Origin: Alnus glutinosa
Taxonomy: Eukaryota; Streptophyta; Magnoliopsida; Fagales; Betulaceae
Direction: 5' to 3'
DNA: 64,000 bases
NCBI RefSeq assembly: GCF_958979055.1
Contig: NC_084897.1
Coordinates: forward strand, 22,193,628 to 22,257,627
Part shown: one piece after another, positions 12,601-23,465 of the stretch
Numbering within the stretch: position 1 is the first letter of the stretch
How the letters are laid out: each line of letters begins with the position of its first letter
Notes under the pieces: model-generated
What the model was told of the DNA's origin: nothing
What the model saw: the letters and a program-made list of their open reading frames with translations, nothing else
Database searches by the model: none
Made by a program: the position numbers and the translations under genes

Positions 12601-13223
12601 TGATCTAATGTGGATGCTCTTATTCTAATGGGTTTGCACATTCCAACTCTAAAATTGTACATGTCTAAACCAAAAATATCAAAATTGGACTTTCAAAATA
12701 CAGAAATTTGGATGATTACCCAAATGACTCTTGAGGGGGCACCCCTTCTAGCTCTAACTCTTTCCCAAAGTTTTTTAAGGAAAAAAATAGCTTCATTTTA
12801 GAGGCTCCTTTCTCCGCCCTATATCTATAGAGAAAATTGATTATTGTATAATCGTAGATATAATTTTTATCCAACTTTACCACGTGACAATTTATTTTTA
12901 TTTTTTTTCAAAAACGATTAAACCATTATGAAAGAAAATGCTAGATCATTTTTTTTGAAAAAAATAAACAAACTGCCATATAAATAAAATTGAACAAAAA
13001 TTATGTCTATGATTATACAAAAATCATTTTTTCATTGCCAAACGAGAGATTTTCAAGTAGGGATCGAGCAAGTTAAGAAAAAAAGGCAACATGGGGGCAT
13101 GGGGCAAAGAGGAATTGACTTTCCAGAAATTGTCAATTTATCAGAAAATATACGAATATAATTTTTTTTTTTAAAAAAATAGTAGGTAAGAAAACTGCTT
13201 GGTTTTCTCCCGCGAAGACGGTA

Positions 13224-13295
13224 GGGGCGTTGCGAGAATCGAACTCGCGACCTCTCGCACCCGAAGCGAGAATCATACCACTAGACCAAACGCCC
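13224..13295 (-). tRNA. trnP-CGG: tRNA-Pro (anticodon CGG)
   Basis: 72 nt without intron. On the minus strand the acceptor stem is GGGCGTT paired with AACGCCC, followed by discriminator C. The anticodon arm is CTCGC-TTCGGGT-GCGAG, with anticodon CGG reading CCG. The T loop holds GTTCGATTC (B box) and the D arm holds TGGTCTAGTGGTATGAT (A box). A T-run lies a short way 3' of the gene on the coding strand (plus 13158-13172) and could serve as a pol III terminator. The sequence looks like a functional nuclear gene. Confidence 0.96.
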
Positions 13296-13525
13296 GCTTG
13301 TACAATTTTTTCTAATAATTTATTATTCGTTTATAATGCTTAAGCCCTTGATTAATTTAATAATTCGTCCATCATCGTTCCCTTCGTTTCTTCCCCCTTT
13401 TCTTCCACTTCTCCGACTTCAAAATCAAATTGGTTTTTTTCTTCTCAAATTTTTCAATTTTCAGATAATTCAATCACAGTATTGGGGTAGTTTTTGATTG
13501 ATTCAATAGTTTTAGTTTTATATCA

Positions 13526-16500
13526 ATGGCCCATAACAGCAACGATGTAAGTTCAACTGATTTAATACTACTTTCTAAGCCCTTATAATTTTATCACATT
13601 TTTCTGTTTGGTTGCTGAGAAAATACGAGGAAGAGAAAAACTAAATAAACCAAATAAAAACTCGAATCTTATTTTTTCTGTTCACGATTGATTTTTCGAA
13701 CGTTATATTTATTTATGTATTTTTTTTTTTTTGCACTTGTTTGTGTAGGTTGTTGGGGTTGATAACACATTCAGAAGGAAATTTGATCGGGAAGAGTATT
13801 TGGAACGAGCTCGGGAACGTGAAAAACAGGTTTTAGTTTTTTGTTTCCCAAATTTTCTCGTTCTCTTTTTTTTTTTTTGGTGGGTTGTTTGCGTTTTCTG
13901 ATTGATTTATCCTAGTTGATTCTGCTTATTTATGTTGGGTGACAGGAGGCTGAAGGGCGGGTTAAATCCAAATGTAAGTAACTTATTCTGATCATCCTTA
14001 TTTTTTTTTTTAATTTTGTTTTTTTCCATTTCTGATTTTTGGGTTTCAGTTTCTCTTTGTATCTGTGTGTGTTGAAACTATGAAATTTGAAGTAATGATT
14101 TTTCAGAATTAATATTGGGTGTTGTACTCTGTGTGTGAGCATGTATATTGATGATGATTTAATATTGTGTATTGGTTATAAGTTGAAAGAATTGAATGTG
14201 ATGAATTTTAGAGTGATGGGAATGAAGAATTAACCTTCTTGGTCGGTTCTGTTGCAGCAAGGGGTCCTCCGGTGCAAAGGAAGCCCTTGAAACATAGGGA
14301 TTATGAAGTGGATCTTGAATCTCGCTTGGGAAAAACTCAGGTGTGTTGCTCTGTCTTCATTTATTTTCTAGAATTGTATTTCTCCTTAAATTTGTGATTA
14401 GCTCACTTTGTAGAGGAGTTATTTAATTTAATTTTTAATTTTTATTTTTTTTATGAATAATAATTTGATTGAAAGAAAAGGGGAAAGTCCTTGTACACGA
14501 AAAGTATACAAGAGAGATAAATACCCTAAAAGCGTCTACAATTGAAGATTTAGTAGAGGAGTTCTTGTTTGAGATGTTTATGATGTTTTTCCCGCTTGTG
14601 TGGATATCTTTGAAATGCATTGACCAATGACCAAGTTTTAGGAGTACAATCAATTTGCATAAGCAAAAGTCGATTGGATTCCCAGGTTACGTGGACCATT
14701 GTAATCCATAGAACTGGACAAAGTTGTGGCCTTTTTTCTTCTTCTTTTTGATAAAATGCAATAGATGGAGATGGAAAGAGCATTACTGTGAATTGACTAA
14801 TTATTTATTACAGAATAGATATTTTGATGTTATTAATCAAATGTATGATTAGTGTGCATTTCAAATGACGTGGTTAGTCTGTATTGTGCTGGTAGATGTC
14901 ACTTTGAGACTACTTATCAAAAAAAAGATGTCACTTTGAGACCACTGATTGATCAATTCTGTAGCTTGATGGATTCTGATTTATTGATAAATATGGAGGT
15001 TGGCTACTTGGCTAGCTCTGTGCACCAATTCAGTAACACTGACAGTGATATGTCAAACCAGATTCCTCAAGAATGACTAAGCTTTGAGATTGATACTGCT
15101 GGTACTAGGTGATTGGGACAATGTTATGAATATTAGGTGTCTTCTATGTTGCTTTATGCTTCTTTAAAGAAGATAATTGTAAAATTTTTCTCTCTCTTAA
15201 AGGGGATTCAGTAGATGGAGTGACATCGCACTACCAATATATGGAAATCTCATCCTTGAAGCAAACATGCTTCTAACAGTTGACTATCTTAAAATCAGGC
15301 CTTCCAATTTACTTTGGAAGTAGAAATATGGAATGCCCTTTATAGTTAAAGAGACTAAAAAATTAACATCCTAGATGAGTACTATTTTGATACTGGATCG
15401 ATAAATATGTGGGCCTTAATGATATTAACATGCAAGATACAATGGGCCTGGATATAATGGCCTTAATCAGGTTTCTTTATGGATTTTGGCTTTGGTGTGA
15501 TGTCTGCCGAGGTCACTAACCCTCTTCTTGGAGATTTACAGTAGAATTTTGCTTGCTGTGCTTGGCTCAGTCTAGATTTGGAATTTATGGAATACAATTT
15601 TTCATAGGTTTATACATTTCATGCTCTTATGATGTGGTATATTTGTACACCGCTATTGTTTTCATATCTTTTGATTTGTCCTGTCTGATAAGTTTCTTTA
15701 CACATACAGCATGAATTTTTATTCCTGATAGTTTCGAAAGTTTGAAACATCTCTAAGCATTTTGTTGAATATTTTTTTGCCCAAATCTTTGCTTGGCATA
15801 ATTCATGACTATATTGTGCCTTTTTTACTTTTGCAGGTTGTTACTCCTGTGGCACCTTTAAGTCAGCAGGTACACGACTATGTTCTCATGTGTCCGATGT
15901 CATCATATGGTTATTGTTGATAGCTACCTTCTCAGTGTAATAGTTTAATTTGAATATGGCCTTAATTTTTCTTTTTTAAGTCTTGGGGTGCTATTTAGAT
16001 GCTATTTTTTTTTTTTTTTTGATAAGGATGAATGGAGTGTAACTGGTTGGCTGCCAAGGTAAATTTCTACGAAGGGCATGTTTAATTTGATTTTTTAATT
16101 GTATTAAATCTTAAAAATTGATTAGTTCTAGCTTTTTTATTTCAAAGTAGTGTTTGGTTAACCAAAGGATATTTTAAACTAAAAAATTGATTATATCACA
16201 ATCAAACAGGGAAATTGATTATTAAATAAATCAAAATCATTTGGAAAAATCGAAACTGAAGAGGCCTGAATCCTGTCATAGGTCTGTCCTGGCTGGGGCA
16301 GGCGAGGACCAAGGTAATTCTAAGAACCAAGCTTAGCTCAAGCTGATCTAGTCCCTGTATCCAATAGACTTTAGTTTAAACTCAACCATGAACTCAACCA
16401 ATTGGTTGAGTGTAAACGTCAATAATAATCATTAAAGAAACGCCTACATGACCAAAAAATTTGCGTTGCCGAACGGAATGCTTTAACTCATGACTATGAA

Positions 16501-17709
16501 GGAAAGTTCCATTATGTATATCACTTAATTTTAATTATAAAAAAAGATATCCATATGGTGCATTTAATATAATATATATTAGATGCAGTATTAAGCCCAT
16601 ATCTCATCCTGCATTGCATTATGGTACTTTTTGATAAGTGATTTGTTGATCCAGGGAGATGATTTTCACTGGGTAGCCTTGGGGAATGTTGGAAAAGTCT
16701 TGAACCTCGGGGATAGTTTTTATCTCACATGACTGCATTTAATTACTTTATTAAGAATTGAACACACAATCTACATTAAGATCTTGAAGAGATTGAAGTT
16801 TTGCTCATGAGGACCGTCCATGGGGTGACTTAAATTTCATAGAGATGGTTGGGAACTGAACTGATTGGCATAGTAAACAAGATGGCCCAGTTATATTTTG
16901 TCTGGGACCATTCTTCACGACCAGATATGATTTTTTTTTTCCCTTTATTACACTTATAATGAAAGAACAACACTGGCACCATCATTAAGTTGATCTGAAT
17001 TGAGTTATTAATTGAATCTTGTTATATTTAGATTGTTTACCATGTCATTTAGTGATTAAATCTGTACTTTTGCAGGCTGGATACTACTGTTCAGTTTGTG
17101 AGTGTGTAGTGAAGGATTCTGCAAATTACTTGGATCATATCAATGGAAAGAAACGTATGTGGTTAATATAATTTAATCAATTCTTTTAATGATTTTTTTT
17201 TTGAAAGTTTTTTCCTCTCTTCTAATGGTTCTTTTGATTTTGTTTCATAGATCAAAGAGCGTTGGGTATGTCTATGCGGGTTGAACGGGCATCTGTTGAA
17301 CAGGTACATTTTGGCAAGTACTTTGAAAGGAAGTTTAATTAACACAGCAATAATTAAGTGAAAAGGGACTCAAACTTATAAGTGAAACTTTCTCTAAGCA
17401 TAGGCTATATGTATGCAAAGATGTATAGAAGTAAACTGCGTAACATATAGAACGTGGAGGCTAGAAACCCCACCGATTTTAGAAGAGGAGATTAACCACC
17501 ATTCTTTTAAAAATAAAATTTATTGTCTGGCCTGAACATTTCATTTATCACAAAGTACATATTTATCTAGGAATAGTGCATGTGAGCTGCAAATTTAATG
17601 GTTTACAGGTCAAAGAGCGATTTGAAAATCTTAAGAAACGGAGAGTTCCTGGCAGCTTCACAGAGCAAGGTAAAGAATTGGAAGGAGGCAGAAAGAAATT
17701 GCATATATG

Positions 17710-17744
<35 letters not shown>

Positions 17745-18771
17745 GTGTGTGAGTGTGTCTGTCTGTCTTTATTAGAGGTTTATCTAATTGGTTGGTAGTA
17801 TGTGGTTTGGTGGTGGAAAGTTCACATCTCTCTCTCTTTCACTTAGATCTTGATGAGCGAATCTTAAAGCAGCAGCAAGAAGAGGAGGAACGGAAGCGCC
17901 AACGTCGAGAAAAGAAAAAAGAGAAGAAGGTGAGACTGTACTACCATGCTCTGCTTATTGCTAATATTCGGGAGTCATAAGATTGTAGGGAGAAACAAAG
18001 GCGTATGCTGTTTTCGCCTGTCTCTAGATGCGTATTGCTTAGGTCAAAGCTTTGTAATTCTAAGAACATGTTAGGAAAAACTGCATTTATCTCTCTCATT
18101 CTATCAACCAATTTGCAATGTACTTATCAAAAAAAAAAAAAAAAACCAATTTGCAATGTACTACCTTTCAATTCGGTTAATGTATACCCTATTAATCTAT
18201 CATTGGCGTTGCAATACCTTCCTTTCGCGATCTAAAATGACAAAAACTACCCTGCATAAGATATATATATTCTGTTTTTTTATGCAGGGTATTTTTGTTA
18301 TTTTGGGGGCAGAAATGAGACATTGCAACCTTAATAGTAGATTGGTAGGATACATTAATCAAATGAGGAATGCTAGACATCCAAACATTTTTTTTCAAAA
18401 TTTGGTTATACCCTAATGTGTCACAATCCCATGAGATCTATCATTTTGAGAAATGTGTCACAATCTCATAGGATTATGACACATCACGTTGGAACTAAAT
18501 TCTAGAAGAAAGTGTTGGGATGTCAAGCATTTCTCTAATCAAATTGAATGATTGAAGGGAATATTGCAAATTGAATGGTAAATTGAGTGGGATAAATGTA
18601 GTTCCTCAACATATTATCTTTTCATTGTGTAGGTTACCATGATGTTTCCTGATAGTTTTGGTCTATTTATGTATTCAGAAAGAGAAGACGGCAGAAGAGG
18701 AAACTGAAATGGATCCGGACATTGCAGCTATGATGGGATTTGGGGGTTTTGCTTCGTCCAAGAAGCCTTGA
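13526..18771 (+). CDS. SNU23/ZMAT2-like U4/U6.U5 tri-snRNP zinc-finger protein
   Basis: Homolog of yeast Snu23 and human ZMAT2, a nuclear component of the spliceosomal B complex and tri-snRNP. Exons: 13526-13546, 13749-13829, 13946-13973, 14258-14340, 15837-15869, 17076-17154, 17251-17303, 17609-17669, 17847-17929 and 18679-18771. All borders are GT-AG, giving 204 aa. Order of features: an N-terminal [18 protein letters not shown] motif typical of the family; a C2H2 matrin-type finger (Cys87, Cys90, His103, His109, in [20 protein letters not shown]); the [17 protein letters not shown] segment; a charged Lys/Arg/Glu coiled region; and a terminal [13 protein letters not shown] tail. Introns 4 and 5 exceed 1.2 kb each, and introns 5 and 9 carry MITEs. 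Family assignment is strong because every conserved block is present. The Arabidopsis counterpart, from memory, is At3g05760. Confidence 0.95.
16075..16210. mobile_element. hAT-like MITE in SNU23 intron 5
   Basis: The left end GGGCATGTTTAATTTGA and the reverse complement of the right end (CCCTGTTTGATTGTGA) form imperfect inverted repeats around an A/T-rich centre. Ends of the type 'TGTTTGGTT' are common in plant hAT MITEs. It lies wholly inside intron 5, well away from splice sites. Confidence 0.5.
17711..17742. repeat. (TC)n microsatellite in SNU23 intron 8
   Basis: About 32 bp of pure TC dinucleotide, roughly 100 bp upstream of the exon 9 acceptor. It adds to the pyrimidine richness of the intron. 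Confidence 0.9.
18175..18360. mobile_element. MITE in SNU23 intron 9
   Basis: An imperfect palindrome. The outer arms are GTTAATGTATACCCTATTAA and, as reverse complement of the right side, ATTAATGTATCCTACCAATC, both running into GTTGCAAT. The centre folds around CCCTGCATAA...TTATGCAGGG. Non-coding. Confidence 0.65.
18366..18533. mobile_element. Second MITE in SNU23 intron 9
   Basis: The arms AATGCTAGACATCCAAACA and (reverse complement of the right end) AAATGCTTGACATCCCAACA enclose a shorter inner palindrome built on GTGTCACAATCCCATGAGAT. It lies immediately next to the preceding element but has different ends, so two separate insertions landed side by side. Confidence 0.65.
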
Positions 18772-19345
18772 TGTTTGATAATTATGTCCTATATGAGCAG
18801 TGAGCTTTGCCATGTAATCGTTGGAGCCTTGTTTTTGAACATGTGACAATAAGGAACAACTTAATTTAGTTACCTTGACCTTTTAGAGACGGTGGTGGGT
18901 TTGGTAACATTTTTAGAAAGGGATAAATGTAAAATCGGTCCATGTGGTTGGCTTAAATTATAAATCACTTCATGAAGTATAAAAGTATTGCACAGGTCAT
19001 CGGGGTAGGTCAAAATAATAATTTAGTTTATGCAGTTAAATTTTGTCAAAAAACTCAAAACATTTAACAGATTCATTAATGTGTCATGTCAGAATCAATA
19101 TAATGATGACATGTGTCACTCTTACTAAAATTTATAAATATATAAAACTTAAAAATAAAAGGGAAAGAGGGTGGTGGCTTGGGGGAGGAGAGTGGCCACC
19201 AAGACCTTCTAGTGCAAAAATCGTAGTGGTAAAGTATAAATTACAGTGATTCTCTCCTTTTTTTTTTATTCTTTTATTTTGGGAGAACACTTCCATTTTT
19301 TATTTCTCAAAATCTTACGTTTTCATTTGTGGATCCTATAAGCTA

Positions 19346-19376
<31 letters not shown>

Positions 19377-19912
19377 CAAGTATGGCCTCTCACCAAATCA
19401 ACTCTTAATATTTACCCCTTTCAAAAGTATTTTTAAAACTCAAAACCCTTCTCAAATCTTTTACCAAACCGACCCTATGTATTGCTTTTGACACGTTATA
19501 TCTATGATTCTATAGAGAATCCAAATGCCTGATTCACAGAATTGCTCCACGTTTATAATGATGCAATGGTGATGCCACTGATTTTCATCCTTGTGCATTT
19601 CTCCTTGCTGGAGATGCTGAGAGTAAGATTTGAGGCAACCTCATGCACATTTATTCCGACTCTCTTTTGTGGTGAAAGTCTGCATTAGATGGTGGATTTG
19701 GAGGAATGCAATCTTAACATCCATGACGCAGTGTGTTTGCGCAACAGAATCCAACAAAACGTCATCAGAAATTCAGAAGATGAACAAAGACACCGCTAAT
19801 CCTAATAAACGGCATGTCGATCTGGTGCCAGAAGCTCCCAAAGCAACAGTTCTTGTCGTTTTAGGCACCCCATTTTCCGCCAGCCCACCGAACTTTTCAA
19901 ATTTCAGTTAAT
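18772..19912. other. Spacer between SNU23 and the PPR gene
   Basis: It contains the SNU23 3' UTR, then a repeat-like block at about 18905-19240 that ends in a G-rich stretch (GGTGGTGGCTTGGGGGAGG) resembling one arm of the GC-cored palindromic element seen at 29400-29962. A T-run of over 25 bases follows at about 19350-19377. No gene was seen. The open frame at 19630-19911 has no recognisable domain. Confidence 0.45.
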
Positions 19913-19913
19913 T

Positions 19914-19921
19914 CTATAAAA
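19914..19921 (+). promoter_or_regulatory. TATA box of the PPR gene
   Basis: CTATAAAA begins 47 bp before the chosen ATG at 19961. It would imply a very short 5' leader. Assigned by motif and position only. Confidence 0.5.
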
Positions 19922-19960
19922 CCCATTTCTCTCTACCACTATCACTAGATTCACTATCAC

Positions 19961-21415
19961 ATGAGCAAAGCTTGCCGCGAGGTGGAGCGGCGAGTCCTCC
20001 GCCTCCTCCACGGCCACAAAACCCGAACCCAACTCCCTCAAATCCATGCCCACTTCCTCCGCCATGGCCTCGACCAATCCAACCAAGCCCTCGCGCACTT
20101 CGTCTCCGTTTGCGGGGCCCTTCACAAAATGGCTTACGCAAATCGCATCTTTTGCCGAACCCACAACCCAAATATCCTCCTCTTTAATTCCATGATTAAA
20201 GGGTATTCGCTACGTGGACCCTTTGAGCAATCCCTCCACTTGTTTTCCCGTTTGAAGAGTCGTGCCATTCGGCCTGATGCATATACGTTCGCGCCGTTGC
20301 TCAAGTCGTGTTCGGGTCTTTGTGATTTCAAACTCGGGCAAGGTGTTCACGCGGAGATCATTAGGGTCGGGTTTGAGCGTTTTAGTTCCATTCGGATTGG
20401 GATTGTTGAGTTGTACGTGACCTGTGAGCGAATGGAGGATGCTAAGAAAGTGTTCGATGCAATGTATCATCGAGATGTGGTTGTTTGGAATTTGATGATT
20501 CGAGGGTTTTGTGAGGTGGGTGACATTGATATGGGGTTATATTTTTTTAGGCAGATGAGTGAGCGGAGCATTGTTTCTTGGAACTCGATGATTTCTTCCT
20601 TAGCAAAGAGTGGGCGGGATAGTGAGGCTTTGGGACTTTTTAGTGAAATGCGGGACCATGGTTTTGAACCAGACGAGGCAACTGTGGTCATTGTGTTGCC
20701 TGTTTGTGCTCGTTTTGGGGACATTGATGTTGGGCAGTGGATACACTCTTACTCTATTTCTAGAGGGCTTCTGCAAGATGCTATTTCTGTGGGTAATTCA
20801 CTTGTAGATTTTTATTGTAAATGTGGAAATTTGGAAATGGCATGGAATATTTTTAATGAAATGCCTTGCAAAAGTGTTGTTTCATGGAATGTGATGATCT
20901 CAGGTCTCGCATTTAATGGGAAAGGTGAGGTTGGGGTCAACTTGTTTGAGGAGATGATGAACAAAGGTGTGAGTCCTAATGGTTCAACTTTTATAGGCGT
21001 TTTAGCATGTTGTGTCCATACAGGCCTTGTGGAAAGAGGGCGGGAGTTGTTTGCTTCTATGACAGCGAATCACCAAATCCAGCCAAAAACTGAGCATTAT
21101 GGGTGTATGGTTGATCTTCTTGGGCGTAGTGGATATGTGAGGGAGGCTCATGGCTTGATTAGAAGCATGCCCATGAAGTCAAATGCTTCTTTATGGGGTG
21201 CATTGCTCAGTGCTTGCCGTACTCATGGTGATGTAGAGCATGCAGAAGTTGCAGTTAAAGAGCTGATCAATCTTGAACCATGGAACTCTGGTAATTATGT
21301 GCTCTTGTCAAATATATATGCAGAAGAAGGGAGGTGGGATGAGGTTGAGAAGGTCAGAGTTTTAATGAGGGAAAAGTGTGTCAAGAAAGCACCAGGGCAG
21401 AGTGTTATTGGATGA
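19961..21415 (+). CDS. PLS-class pentatricopeptide repeat protein, E subgroup
   Basis: 484 aa from a single exon, as usual for PLS-class PPR genes. Members bind organellar RNA and usually direct C-to-U editing or processing in mitochondria or plastids. Repeats of the VVVWNLMIRGF, SIVSWNSMISSLAKSG, SVVSWNVMISGLA and PNGSTFIGVLACCVHTG types run from about residue 60 to 380. The C-terminus has an E-type block (WGALLSACRTHGDVEHAE, then NSGNYVLLSNIYAEEGRWDEVEKVR) and stops at GQSVIG without a DYW deaminase domain. A deaminase, if needed, would have to be supplied by another protein. The N-terminal VERRVLRLLHGHKTRTQLPQ part closely matches what I remember of Arabidopsis At1g09190, also 484 aa. The organelle and RNA target cannot be told from the sequence. 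The next gene is convergent, about 690 bp downstream. Confidence 0.93.
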   Translation: MSKACREVERRVLRLLHGHKTRTQLPQIHAHFLRHGLDQSNQALAHFVSVCGALHKMAYANRIFCRTHNPNILLFNSMIKGYSLRGPFEQSLHLFSRLKSRAIRPDAYTFAPLLKSCSGLCDFKLGQGVHAEIIRVGFERFSSIRIGIVELYVTCERMEDAKKVFDAMYHRDVVVWNLMIRGFCEVGDIDMGLYFFRQMSERSIVSWNSMISSLAKSGRDSEALGLFSEMRDHGFEPDEATVVIVLPVCARFGDIDVGQWIHSYSISRGLLQDAISVGNSLVDFYCKCGNLEMAWNIFNEMPCKSVVSWNVMISGLAFNGKGEVGVNLFEEMMNKGVSPNGSTFIGVLACCVHTGLVERGRELFASMTANHQIQPKTEHYGCMVDLLGRSGYVREAHGLIRSMPMKSNASLWGALLSACRTHGDVEHAEVAVKELINLEPWNSGNYVLLSNIYAEEGRWDEVEKVRVLMREKCVKKAPGQSVIG

Positions 21416-22100
21416 TTATTGAAATTTTGGTTTGACGAGAAAGTCCTTTTTCTTGACTGGTGTCCTAGATATATCACCTTTCCTTTGTTGTGAGACTTTC
21501 CATCTGCAACATGAATGAAGATATATAAGCTGGATGTTTATGGAATGACCTGCAGCAAAAGCAAAGGAGGCTGATTGCTTTGGGCATCTGCCTTGATCCT
21601 GGTCATATCTACGAAGAGGATGTTGAGATCACAGGAAAATCGGAGCATGAAGCAGAAAAAGGAAGCCAATTTGCTGATGGGGTAAGGGAACTTAAAACTA
21701 GGATTTTTATGGAGAGAATACACAAAGAAATATGTTTAGAGTAAAAGAATATCCCGCTCGGTGTATATCTTCCAGTCAGGTTTGAAATGAAAATATGGGG
21801 AATGAGAAAATGAGAATTTTATTGAAGTCAGCAAGAATTGATATAAATCTTCCTGTTAATTACTTTCTCTGTATTTGTTTTTGTACTTCTTTATAATAAA
21901 GCTCAAAGCCCAACGAAGCAATGCTTCTTAAATTGAATCATATATCAAAACAGCTCTGTTCCCTCTTCCCCCCCAACTTCTGTTTCTCCGTAGAAAAAAA
22001 AAAAAAAAAAAACTATTGGTAACATTCTTTCAAATGAAGTTCATCAAGCCAGCCATCAGATTTCATACGTTAACAACTTCTTAAATGCCACCTGAGGCTG
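21416..22100 (+). other. PPR 3' region with an exon-like open segment
   Basis: This should hold the 3' UTRs of two convergent genes. A segment at about 21558-21680 is open in one frame (QRRLIALGICLDPGHIYEED...), follows a possible acceptor (GACCTGCAG) and ends near a possible donor (GGTAAGG). It matches nothing I recognise. A poly(A) signal for the PPR transcript lies at 21895-21900. Confidence 0.4.
21895..21900 (+). terminator. Poly(A) signal AATAAA
   Basis: A canonical AATAAA inside TTATAATAAAGC, 480 bp past the PPR stop. It fits a 3' end for that transcript. Assigned by motif only. Confidence 0.45.
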
Positions 22101-22271
22101 TCATATAAGATAGAAACAACATGCAGTAATCAGCATGAATGTGTAGAAGCTGATCAAGTTTGGCAATCGGTGTGCATTGCTTGCTAGTCCAATATAGTCT
22201 CCCACATTGAAATTCCCTGCACAAAACAGAAACTTTTGTTATGAGTTGAAGACTTATTGACATAATCTGTC

Positions 22272-22326
<55 letters not shown>

Positions 22327-23059
22327 CTAATGTATTTTCTGAAGAAGCACTAACAAGAAGCTACCTCTTTGGGTGTTGTAGCTGCAGCCAGCATTTAGTG
22401 CATATCTAACTTCTGGCATGGTGGCCTTATTGTAGAATATGAAGTTTGATAATGCGTTTTCGATGCAATTGAGAACTTGTTGTGTCTCGGCCAGGCAAGG
22501 TCCATTGCAGAACAAGTCTGTAGCCCCAGGAGGTACATTAATGTTCCCACTCGGGTTCAATCTATACGCCTCATCACACCCAATATAGAGCTGTGCCCAC
22601 ATCCCAAAAAAAAAAACCAAAAAAGTAAGAAACAAAGATATTACAGTGGCTTTTAGCTTACAACAGAAGGTAAAAAAATGAAGTTAAATGTTCAGAAGTT
22701 TGTCACAACACACGAATATACTTCTCACTCACAAACTTATTGTTGAAACACAACAAAGCGTTTGCTACCATTTGCCCAGGGTTGTCCTCTGCATAACCTG
22801 TTGTCATAAGGAAATGAATAAGGATAAGAAAATGTATATGTAGTGTGAAGAAAGGATTGTTAACTTATTGTTGAAACACAACAAAGCGTTTGCTACCATT
22901 TGCCCAGGGTTGTCCTCTGCATAACCTGTTGTCGTAAGGATAAGAAAATGTATATATAGTGTGAAGAAAGGATTGTTAACCTGAGGAGAAGCAAAATGTG
23001 GCAATGGAAATTAGAGTGAGGATGAAGAATTTCTGCTTTGGCAAGATTGAGAATGCCAT
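22101..23059 (-). CDS. Secreted plant-specific protein of unknown function (DUF7731-like)
   Basis: Four exons: 22981-23059, 22733-22797, 22365-22590 and 22101-22216, giving 161 aa. Residues 1-26 are a signal peptide (hydrophobic, ending FCFSSG). The mature part holds eight to nine cysteines in blocks CFNNKF, CDEAYRL, NINVPPGATDLFC, CLAETQQVLNCIENALSNF and LNAGC. The final 25 residues are hydrophobic, which suggests a GPI-anchor signal or membrane tail. I recall this cysteine pattern from a small plant family without known function, probably catalogued as DUF7731; that name is from memory. The exon 2 sequence also occurs a second time at 22862-22924, inside intron 1. The copy used in this model is the one whose donor (AAGTTT followed by GTGAGT) keeps the frame. 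Intron 3 holds a long (GA)n tract. The function is unknown, but secretion and cell-surface attachment are reasonable inferences. Confidence 0.75.
22275..22325. repeat. (GA)n microsatellite
   Basis: About 51 bp of uninterrupted GA within intron 3 of the secreted-protein gene, 40 bp from the exon 3 donor. On the coding strand it is a long TC tract. Confidence 0.95.
22737..22980 (-). repeat. Tandem duplication covering exon 2 of the secreted-protein gene
   Basis: Two direct copies, 22737-22865 and 22866-22980, differ by a 14-bp indel and a few substitutions. Each contains the intron acceptor (ACAACAG) and the exon body GTTATGCAGAGG...CAACAATAA. The copy nearest exon 1 is followed by GTTAACAATCC instead of the GTTTGTGAGT donor context, because the duplication boundary falls at the donor. 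Confidence 0.9.
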
Positions 23060-23106
23060 TGCAAGAGCTGTGAGGAAGAGGAAGAATTGGGTATAAAGAT
23101 GAAGGG

Positions 23107-23115
23107 CTATTTAAA
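23107..23115 (-). promoter_or_regulatory. TATA-like box of the secreted-protein gene
   Basis: On the minus strand it reads TTTAAATAG, about 50 bp upstream of the ATG. It lies 3' of a tandem duplication in the promoter. Confidence 0.4.
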
Positions 23116-23261
23116 CTGATATCAGTAACACAGTATGCCATTTTTTGATGCAGAAGAAGAAATGCAGTAATGAGAGCTGAAAGATTAGGCCACCACGTGG
23201 GTGATACAAAAGAGAAAATGAAGATAGGTTAGTTGGTAACTGTTGGGGAAAAATGGACTCA

Positions 23262-23465
23262 AAAAGAAAGAGTGAAGTTGGTGTGTAAGCCACCAACCAA
23301 CTTGCAGTTGCTTTCAAACTTTTTGAGGGTTAGAACAGTTGAACAAGTCCTGGCCGGAGTTACATGTCCTTCTTAAAAGCCCCAAAATAGGAAAGAAAGA
23401 GGGAAGTTGGTGCGGCAGCCACCAACTTGGAGTTGCTTTCGAACTTTGTGTCTTAGAACTGAGAA
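23262..23465. repeat. Tandem direct repeat upstream of the secreted-protein gene
   Basis: Blocks at about 23270-23340 and 23390-23460 share GAAAGAG-GAAGTTGGTG, AGCCACCAAC, CAACTTG-AGTTGCTTTC and ACTTT in the same order and orientation. They are diverged by substitutions and small indels. Within each unit AAGTTGGTG and CCACCAACTT form a small palindrome. Confidence 0.75.

Larger units (their letters stand above)
10968..13223. other. Spacer upstream of PDI, with two diverged copies of one A/T-rich repeat
   Basis: This stretch includes the PDI 5' UTR and promoter (read on the minus strand) and then non-coding DNA. No gene was recognised. Two related A/T-rich blocks lie at about 11150-11420 and 12325-12600. 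Between them is an unassigned segment (about 11560-12230) with a more mixed composition and no open frame of note. Confidence 0.5.

Noticed and set aside
20134-20807. Several overlapping open frames on both strands within the PPR gene
   Set aside because: All lie inside the 484-aa PPR frame, which has the full repeat signature. The others are shadows.
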